DNA of 64,000 bases, taken from the NCBI GenBank assembly GCA_027946555.1, contig JAPEVC010000033.1:1-64000 (forward strand), written 5' to 3'. Below the pieces are notes generated by a model that had not been told where the DNA came from, did no database searches, and worked only from the letters and a program-made list of their open reading frames with translations. This stretch comes from Gnomoniopsis sp. IMI 355080 (taxonomy: Eukaryota; Ascomycota; Sordariomycetes; Diaporthales; Gnomoniaceae). Shown one piece after another: positions 56,392 to 64,000 of this stretch (its first letter is position 1; each line of letters starts with the position of its first letter). Position numbers and translations under genes: made by a program.

Positions 56392-59248
56392 TCAACGACC
56401 AGCGGCGCTGCTACTTCCACCACCTTCCTTGGCAGCAATGGCCTTTTTCACACTAGTCCAGTAAGCTGCAGGCCATGAGGACATTGTCTCGCCCTCGGTG
56501 GGGAGCCGTTCACGGCATCGCGTGACAACGCTTTGTATAATCCTGCTTAGCAATTCCTCTGTGACTGGAAGCGAATCCTCAAAGCCAGGGATGTCGACAG
56601 CGTACTCCATGGGATACAAGAATGGGTCGTTCTCTGACAACAGCTCTACGCAGGAAGGTCGCAAATGCTGGTCGCGATTGAGACAGCGCTTCATGGTGCG
56701 CATGAGCGAGGGCGGAACTGTGATGCCGCCCAGGCCCTTTTCCGGGAACTCGATCTGGTGATTCCAATTGATGATAGCTTGGCAGCGGGCCATCTGGTTC
56801 TGAATTTGCGCGAAAGGGGGGTTGCCATAGACCATTTGGAATAAAATACAACCCAGAGACCACACATCGCTGGGCTTGCCCAACTTCATCAGCTTGGGGC
56901 CTCTAGGCCCGGACGTGAAATGACGGCCATTATGAGTTGAAGTGAAAGCGTAGTGATTCGAGTCCATCAGACTCTCAGGCGACATGTAGTTTGGAGTTCC
57001 AACCTGCGTCTCGCGGTGGACATTGACCGTCTCGTCGGTCTGAATTGCGTTGGCGATGCCAAAGTCGATGAGCTTCAACCGGCCTTGGACAATGACGAAA
57101 TTGGCGGGCTTGAGATCACTGTGAACAATATCGTGGGTGTGTACAGCAGCCAGGCATTCGAGCATTTCTTTCCAGTAGAAGCGTATGAAGACTGGATCGA
57201 GCTTGACCCCTTCTGAGTTTTGCCGAACTCTCAACAGTGTATTGAGGTCCAATTCTCCCATCTCCATAAGCTATATAGTAGCAAAATGTCAGAAATATCC
57301 TTGTTTCGGGGACTTCGGGCCCAACAGTTGAACTCACCAGACTAAGCACATGCTTCTCCTCATTAAGCTCGTAGTCATAAAGCTGTATGACACGCTCCAC
57401 ATTTGACATCTTCTGCAAAAGATTGATCTCTCCTTTGTAACCCTTGACGGTGTTCTCGTCAGCGTTCTCGATGTTGACTCGTTTCAGTGCAAACATTTTT
57501 CCATTTTCGGCCGTCACTCGATAGACCTTCGCACTTCCACCCCGTCCTATGCAGTCCAATCTCGTATATGGTCTGCCATTGACTTTGAGAACCACGTTCT
57601 TCTTTTTGCTTGCTTGTGAGGCGGTCGCAGCGCCAGCTGTAGCGGTAACCGTGTCAAGGACACTCATTTTTGGTGGTGGAGGAGGTACAGGCCGCTGCAG
57701 TATGGGTACAACAACGTGAGGTGTTTTTTGTACATTCTGGCTGATGGTTGCCAGAATGGGTCGTTCGGGAGATGTGGCTCGTTGCACTGCTCGGGAGCCA
57801 ATTTCGACAAGGCTTGGTGACCGAAGAAGCTTCTTCTCCGGTTCCCGGTCAGAAAATAGGCTGGCTGAATATTTACGTGCCTGAAATGCGGACGGTGCTT
57901 CTACCTCATTCTCCTGATCATGTGCTGAAGGGATCTCCGGCTTCTTATTGGGGACCTCCTCGTGGGCAGTTGCGAATTCTTCCTGTTGAGAGTCCCGCAC
58001 AGCCCGGAGGTCCGCATAAGATTGTCTGCGGCTGCCCGCTCTCATCTCCTTGCTGCTGACAGGACTACCTGAAGCGGCGAAATCGCGATATGACGGAGCT
58101 GCTTCATAGTTGTGCCCTTCGTCTTGGCGTTGGTCGTCTCGTTCGAGCATGTCGTCTTCACCATGGCCCCTGGCCAACCTGTCCTCTTCACTTTCGCGTC
58201 TCCTACCGCGGCGAGCAGGCCCGCTGAGGAAGCTCCCGGGCACCTTTCCCAGCCGCTTAACTCGCATAGAGCTCTGGGGGTTTTGCTGGTCTTCCCTGGC
58301 CCTAACACTGCCTCCAAATCTCGAGATGCTGCTTTGGTTCATGGCAGACTGTGGTCGGGACTCAGTACGAGGAGGTTCCTCCGGAGCCTCATGATCGCTG
58401 CGGAAAGCGGAGCCAGAATGTCTTGACGATGCGACTCCTGATGAGGCGCCTACGGAACGTCGCTGAGCAGACGAGTTGACGGCGATCTGGACTCGGCGTA
58501 CAGGCTGCGCCGGGGTATTCAGATCTGTCCCCTCAAGGGACGCGGGTTGGTCGACGACTTGATTGCCTTCATCCGTGTCACCTCGACTTTCGGGCCTCTT
58601 CCTGTTGGATGCGGACAGTGATCTCCTCAGTCCACCACCACTGGAGACGCCACTGGCAGCTGGGCCTGCACCAGGTGTGGTGCTGAGACGCACAATTCTC
58701 TTGCGTGGTGCCGGACTGCTATCCCTGGCACGCGCTGGAGATGTTGGTCTCGCAGAAGCAATGGATGCACTACCAGCTCTGACATGACGTCTCGTTTCTC
58801 TCACAGGCCGCTCAGGTGCTGGGGCAAGGGCCGGGGCATTCACATCATCAATGGCGGAGGAAGTGCCTCTAGCAAGGTAGCTCCGCCGTCGCGTCATGAT
58901 CCTGGGTTCGGGGGGGTTTGGTTGGTGATTTTGCTGCAAGGCGGGCTGGCTGTCGGATGGGCCGCCATCGCTTAGTAAAGCCTTGGTGAGAGCACTTAGC
59001 TTCATAGGCGCGGGGATCTCATCGTCGGAACTGTCGTTCATAGGGTCATGGTGTTGTGGTTGCGAATCGGCACCACTGTTCGCTGATGGTGTTGGTTCTC
59101 GGGCGCTGGATATCGCAGGTTGGGACTCGCTGCGACTGATCTGGTGGCGGGAGGCCGGTCGGCGCAAGGCCTGTCGCGTTGATGTCCTCCGGCCAAGGGA
59201 AGTAAAGTGGCTGCCAGCGCCTAAGGGCGTTGGCGAAGCTGCTGACAT
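56392..59248 (-). CDS. MPS1: Dual-specificity spindle checkpoint kinase Mps1 (TTK family)
   Basis: Two exons on the minus strand: 59248-57338 and 57270-56392 (929 aa). The 67-bp intron 57271-57337 (donor GTGAGT, acceptor ATAG) splits the kinase hinge; splicing yields VLSLLMEMGELDLNTLL. The first about 540 residues are disordered, rich in Ser/Arg/Pro. The kinase domain starts near residue 558 with GRGGSAKVY, Lys589 in FALKRV, HSDLKPAN (Asp689), LIDFG (Asp706) and TQVGTPNYMSPE in the activation segment. HSD in place of HRD is normal for Mps1. The kinase works at kinetochores to start the spindle assembly checkpoint and in spindle-pole duplication. ATG 59248 (CAACAATGTCA) is the first ATG in the open frame; the longer frame upstream begins with a non-ATG codon. 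Confidence 0.95.
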
Positions 59249-60241
59249 TGTTGATGCTGAGTTGGTGTGTCCAGGGCAGATATATGCAGGAGAGCCGGGG
59301 CTTTGTAGGCAGCTCAACTTTCCAAAGGTCTGAGTCTCAGCTGAGTGAATGTCACCAGGATCCTTCGAACAGGAACAAACAAGTGGATCCTCAAGCAAGG
59401 CGTGAGGGTTTTGGACCGTGACGCACGCGCTCGTTGTCGTGAAAAGCTGCAAGTGTTAGAAATGATAGCGCGGAGCGTGCTAGAAGACCATGGCCATGCT
59501 CGTAACAAATTAGTAGCGGATGCAGCAATGTGTGAGAAGCATGGAAAAGGGCAATGCAATCGGGAAAATGGTGAGGGAGGGTATCGCAAGACAGGACAGG
59601 AAATAGCGGGAATGTAAGCCAGGTCCTCAGTTTTGGGCGGGTCCGGACCTTGTTGTGCTGCATCTTGACCGCCAATCAATTCGCTCTTGCTCCGTTTCCA
59701 CCGCAACGCCCGTCCATTTATCCAGGAAGCCTTTGCCGCACCATCCATGCATCCTTGACGCACGCGCCGAATTCACAACAAGCGCCGAAGTCTGCCCTTG
59801 ACAATTCTGCAGCCACTTTATTTGGTCCGAGTCAAAATGAGTTGCATACTAGGTACCCGAGTCCCTACTTGGGTTCATACCTAGGCACGCATCAAGGCAG
59901 TCTACGAAACACACTCATACGTCTCTGGTGGGCGTCTACCCACAGCCGCAGCTCACAAATAATGTAGTACCACAACGTTCACGCATCATCTCACGGCACC
60001 CTTGGGCTTTGTTCTTCGAAGAGATGAAGCCTTATGATTTGGCACTATCACCACGAACTACCACTAGCGACTGGCGAAGCCATTCCAATCGAGTCTTAGG
60101 AAACCATCCTATACATGATCAACCGGCAACCCTTCTGGGATGGCATGAACCGTCGTAGCATGCTTGCCGTAACGCTCGTGAGCCTCTCCGAAAATCCACC
60201 TGTTATTTTTGCTAGAGGTTGCATAGGACAGATGCCGACAC
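59249..60241. other. Intergenic, MPS1 promoter and P2 3' flank
   Basis: A 993-bp stretch between two minus-strand genes. It carries TACCTAGG-type variants near 59849 and 59878. The small frame 59314-59763 overlaps the presumed MPS1 leader and is not supported. Confidence 0.55.
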
Positions 60242-60710
60242 TTAGTCGAAGAGACCGAAGCCCATGTCGTCGTCGGACTCCTCCTTCTCTGTAGATTGCA
60301 TTAGTTCGTGTTCGTGGGCAAGAGAGCTAGTAGCCCAGCAGCAGATTGACTTACCCTCCTCCTTGGCCTCCTCCTTGGCCTCCTCAGCGGCACCACCAGC
60401 AGCAGCAGCGCCACCAGCAGCGGGGGCACCGGCACCACCAGAGGGAACGGAAGCGAGCTTGGCGCTACCCTCGGTGATCAACTGTGTGATAACATCCATC
60501 AGTATCCATTGTCTTTCACGGTGCTAGACATGTTTTCGCAAGTTGTCGTACCTCGTCGATGTTCTTGCCATCGAGCTCGGAGATGAGCTTGTCGAGGCGC
60601 TCGGAGTCGGCCTCAATGCCAACGGACTCGAGGACCTTCTTGACATCGTCGGCCTTGGGGGACTCGTTGCCGCCAAGCTTGAGCAGGAGAACAGCTGCCA
60701 GGTGCTTCAT
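60242..60710 (-). CDS. RPP2: 60S acidic ribosomal stalk protein P2
   Basis: Three exons on the minus strand: 60710-60552, 60481-60355 and 60288-60242 (110 aa). Introns are 71 bp (donor GTACGA, acceptor ACAG) and 66 bp (donor GTAAGT, branch CTAAT, acceptor ACAG). The N-terminus MKHLAAVLLLKLGGNESP is typical of P2 rather than P1. It is followed by a helical dimerisation domain, an Ala/Gly-rich hinge, an acidic Glu/Lys stretch and the universal C-terminus EESDDDMGFGLFD, which recruits elongation factors and is phosphorylated at the Ser. P1/P2 dimers bind uL10 to form the ribosomal stalk. Splicing at the last intron is needed to reach the conserved tail. Ribosomal L9 also lies in this window but far away. 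Confidence 0.97.
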
Positions 60711-61617
60711 TTTGAATGTTTGGTCTGTTTGTATGGTTTTAGATGTTGGTCAATGTGGAGGGTGGAGGGGCTGGTAATGGACACCGGGTAAGGTGATGTC
60801 GGTATGGAATGAACCCACGTTTTTATTGATGGAATAGAACACGAGATGTCAATCGATTTAACCGCTTGGCGGAGACTGAGTCTTCGGTTCTGAAGTTGGG
60901 GAGTTGGTGGATGAGTCGATCGGGGTGGTCGTCTTCTGGGCGCTGCGAAAAGAGAAAAAGTTCGGCGGCCCAGTTTGGGCGGAGACTATTGTGGGAGGAA
61001 GCTGACTCAGCCACTGCGCGGAGCGGAGGGTTGATAATCCAGCCCCGAACATATCGCTTTCATTCAGACCTCGCCTGCACCAAGCATAAGCCAATCAACA
61101 CTGGCCCATTCAGAAGAAGTGGAGAATCTTAACGCTCGGGGTGTTCTTCCTTTCCCTGCAGCAACGGCGCCTGAGGACAGACCCCCCTTCCAACGACTAT
61201 AAATGCCCCAGACCCAGAAGGTCGCTACCTCCAGCACACGACCCAGAGCCTTTCAACTCTCGTCCTCTGTTCTTTGTCACCTCGCCTCCCTCTCGCCATC
61301 ACCGGGCTTCACCGCAGTGTCCAAATTGCACCCCCTTTTGCGCGCTGGGCCCCTCTCGAAATCCCCGAGATTTCATAGGTTGAAGTTCGCCCGTGACTTT
61401 TAGGCGGTACCAGCAGGCGATAAAAGCGGCAACCCGTCGCGCGCTCATCCGAAAAGCTTGTTGGCTTTGTCCCCCCGTTTGCTGCCATCTGCGATCGCCC
61501 ACCGCCCTCATCACAGATGCATCAATACCGGCCTTGGATGACGGTTTAGAGGAAGATTGTGAATTTCAAGGGTGGAGCTTATCCAGGACCCGCATCAGTT
61601 GCGGGAAACACAACAAG
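60711..61617. other. Intergenic, divergent promoters of P2 and SPT2
   Basis: A 907-bp region between divergent start codons. The SPT2 side (about 61190-61617) is C-rich and probably transcribed leader. No separate gene is seen. Confidence 0.55.
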
Positions 61618-62925
61618 ATGCCCGTGAGTCACCAACATGCTGTCACATGGCCCGCCCGCTTACTCCAAGGCTCATTGACTGACCCAGCCAACCGTTTCTT
61701 CCAGATCGGCCAGCTACTCGCCTCCATCACGGGCGAGAAGTCCACCACGCCTGCTTCAACACAGTTTTCTCGATCGTCCAGTGGAATACCTGCCAAGAGG
61801 AAAGCCGACGACGATGGCAAGGGCTCTAATCCCAAGGCCCCGAACACCGGCTCCACTGCCACCAACGGCACCTCCAACTCAAATGGCGATGCCTCCAAGG
61901 CCTCTCGTCCCTACACTGGATCTGCCAGGCCATCTTCGAACAATACATCCCGACCGCTGAATGACAAACCTTCGTCGTCAGCTTCGAGGAAAGCGTCTCC
62001 TTTTACCGATGGACGACCTTCGCCGACTACCGCATCATTCCCAAGTGCCTCCCGTCCAGGTACCCCGGCTTCAGCATCATCACTTGCGAAGCGCCCCGTA
62101 CCACCTACGACACAGCAGTCGGCCACGTCAGCCACGTCAGACTCAGCGAAGGCACCGAAGAAAGGATCTATAGCAGAGATCAGGGCCCGTGCTGCCGCTC
62201 AGCAGAACAAGTTGCAGGCTATAGGAAAGCTCCAGCACAAGTCCACCGAGAAGCAGATGACCAAGAAAGAGCGGGACGAGGCTGCTGCTGAAGAGGCCAA
62301 GGCCGCCAAGAAGGGCCTTAAGTCCAATCCGAGGTCGGGTGCTGGTGTATTGCCGTCAAGGTCCGGGCCCACTGGCATGCAGCGAAACGGTAACGGCAAC
62401 GGCAACGGTCACCTCGACCGTGCCCGGGGAGCCATTCAGAAACCAGGAAATGGCAAGCTGGGCAAGGCTCCGGTCGTGGAAGAACGCAAAGTCAAGAAGG
62501 CTGCTCTCGCTGGCACAGGCTACCAAGGATCTGCCAGACCCGTTGTGAATAAGGCCAAGGTCAGCTCGGTCAGACCTGGGGCACCCGGTGCGGCGCGTGA
62601 TCGTGGGCGTGACAAGCCCAATCCGATGGGTATGTTTTCTAAGCCCCGCCGTCAACGAGATGAAGACTACGACGAAGATATGGACGACTTCGTAGTCGAT
62701 GACGAAGAGGAGGAGGATGAAGGACCCGGCTATGGCTCGCGGTACAAATACGCCGACGAGGACTCCGAATCCGACATGGAAGCCGGCTACTCCGACCTGG
62801 ACGCTGAGGAGACTGCCGCTGCCAAGGCCGCCAGGCTCGAGGACATACGCGAAGAAAGACTCCTCGAGCAGCGTAAGCGCGAGAAGGAGGCCCGCAAAAG
62901 GGCACTGCTTCAGGGCAAGCGCTAA
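61618..62925 (+). CDS. SPT2: SPT2 chromatin protein (histone H3-H4 chaperone)
   Basis: Two exons: 61618-61623 and 61705-62925 (408 aa). The first coding exon is only ATG CCC. The 81-bp intron (donor GTGAGT, branch CTGAC, acceptor CCAG) restores the N-terminus MPIGQLLASITGEK, the usual start of filamentous-fungal SPT2 proteins. The middle is Ser/Thr/Pro/Lys-rich and disordered. The C-terminal SPT2 domain is clear: an acidic run (DEDYDEDMDDFVVDDEEEE), GPGYGSRYKYADEDSESDM, then a basic helix (RLEDIREERLLEQRKREKEARKR). Spt2 binds H3-H4 and DNA and keeps nucleosomes in place behind RNA polymerase II. Because the intron has no stop and is a multiple of three, unspliced RNA would also be readable, giving a 27-residue insertion. 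Confidence 0.93.
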   Translation: MPVSHQHAVTWPARLLQGSLTDPANRFFQIGQLLASITGEKSTTPASTQFSRSSSGIPAKRKADDDGKGSNPKAPNTGSTATNGTSNSNGDASKASRPYTGSARPSSNNTSRPLNDKPSSSASRKASPFTDGRPSPTTASFPSASRPGTPASASSLAKRPVPPTTQQSATSATSDSAKAPKKGSIAEIRARAAAQQNKLQAIGKLQHKSTEKQMTKKERDEAAAEEAKAAKKGLKSNPRSGAGVLPSRSGPTGMQRNGNGNGNGHLDRARGAIQKPGNGKLGKAPVVEERKVKKAALAGTGYQGSARPVVNKAKVSSVRPGAPGAARDRGRDKPNPMGMFSKPRRQRDEDYDEDMDDFVVDDEEEEDEGPGYGSRYKYADEDSESDMEAGYSDLDAEETAAAKAARLEDIREERLLEQRKREKEARKRALLQGKR

Positions 62926-64000
62926 TTCCCCACTGTTCAGCGGACATTTTGATCTCCTCGACGTCGTTGGTGCGGACAACTGGGCGGTTCACGACACTGA
63001 TCTCTGAAGCCCGTCTCGTCTACATGGCCTCATTGTATCCAACGCTTTTCATCCACCCATCCTATACTTTATGCACACCCTAAATTTCAATTGTCTAATT
63101 TCATGATCTGGTTAGCTGCGATGACCGGACCGGCGTTCAAGGGCAAACAAATATCAAGACAGACATCCACGATACTGGGCCAGGAGTTTTCTTGCCGTAT
63201 TGGGCAAATTCAAAGGTGTTCCAAGGTCCCGGGAAGACAAGGAATAGGCTCTTTCATTCATGTTAGCATAGCGGTAGGCGTTCTTGCTTTTAAGGCATTT
63301 GTCAGTTATTCCCCAGGTAGAGACAGACACGGTGGGTTTGGGGGGGGGGGAGAAGAAGAGTGTAGAAGCATACACGGGCTTCAACCTGCCGGGCTCATCC
63401 CTTGTGTAGATTGAAGCTGTGGTCTGCAGATGTCTTCGCACAATTCAATGTTAATCGACTTCTAGTTGAAGCAGTTGCCCCCGAGCTTTCTCTTTATATT
63501 CCAGTCTCCGTGACACTGATCATGCGTTGTCAATGGGGTTGGCCGAGGGTGGGTGGGGAGTACACCCTAAGATACCATCTGCCGAGACAGTGCGTCTTAC
63601 TTGACGGTGTGAGTTGCTTAATGTCTGCTCAACCTAGCAGAGCCAGAAGACTTCAGCGGAACTTGTGATGAGGTGTTATCGAAGGAACCCCGTCGGCGCT
63701 CTTGGTGAAGCCTAACAGGGGCCCTGCCAGCATCGGCAACAGAGTATTTGTCTGACTGACTGGCTAGATCGTTCTGGCCTCACCAAAACCTTTGCATGGC
63801 GCCTCCCGTCGCTACTTACCTACCTACCTATGTAGGTACCTGGGAGGCAGGCAGAGAGTGAGAATTCGCTATGAAGCCCACTGAAACCGTGGTCTTGAGC
63901 TTGACACCGCACGGAAAGGGAAAAAAACATAAGCCCAGAGGGCAGCGCAATTCGATGATGCATTCCAAGTCAAAATTACAATAGAATACAGCTTTACAAT
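62926..64000. other. Intergenic to window end
   Basis: The 3' flank of SPT2 and further sequence. It contains an 11-base G run (63340-63350) and a GGTA/TACC palindromic cluster near 63820-63842. Frames here (for example 63402-63668) have no recognisable homology. A gene beginning beyond 64000 cannot be excluded. Confidence 0.5.

Noticed and set aside
59249..59452. N-terminal extension of MPS1 upstream of 59248
   Set aside because: The frame is open, but it has no ATG; the ATG at 59248 is in good context and the extension has no conserved feature.

Overview
The window looks like nuclear DNA of a filamentous ascomycete, most likely a Sordariomycete; the family cannot be fixed from sequence alone. 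The evidence is short introns (about 50-120 bp) with GTRNGT-type donors and CTNAC-type branch sites, single-copy housekeeping genes with ascomycete-type sequences, and a C2H2 regulator whose finger region resembles CON7 of Magnaporthe and Fusarium. Fifteen protein genes (one cut by the window edge) and one intron-containing tRNA gene are well supported. Exon borders were read by hand from splice signals and reading-frame continuity.

Left block (1-26.6 kb) is gene-dense: a NUFIP1-type/CCCH protein (snoRNP assembly, 5' end missing), vacuolar endopolyphosphatase PPN1 (minus strand), nucleoporin NUP120, retromer subunit VPS26 (minus), ribosomal protein uL6/L9, an unrecognised Cys-rich single-pass membrane protein, V-ATPase subunit H (VMA13), tRNA-Arg(ACG), an intronless cytochrome P450 (minus) and mitochondrial glycine-cleavage T-protein GCV1 (minus).

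Middle block (26.6-48.4 kb) is a gene desert of about 21.7 kb holding one convincing gene, the CON7-like C2H2 regulator at 40651-41723. About 14 kb upstream and 6.6 kb downstream of it show no recognisable protein gene. This stretch carries a hairpin element that looks like a MITE with a 4-bp target duplication, most copies of a dispersed palindrome TACCTAGGTA, long G runs and small direct repeats.

Right block (48.4-64 kb) is gene-dense again: APC2 (cullin subunit of the anaphase-promoting complex), a small secreted lipocalin-like protein with five exons, a PMP3-family membrane protein with a basic tail, mitochondrial ribosomal protein bL21m, checkpoint kinase MPS1 (minus), acidic stalk protein P2 (minus) and histone chaperone SPT2. 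Most neighbours are functionally unrelated, as usual in fungal genomes. I see no secondary-metabolite cluster, CRISPR array, rRNA gene or intact transposon.
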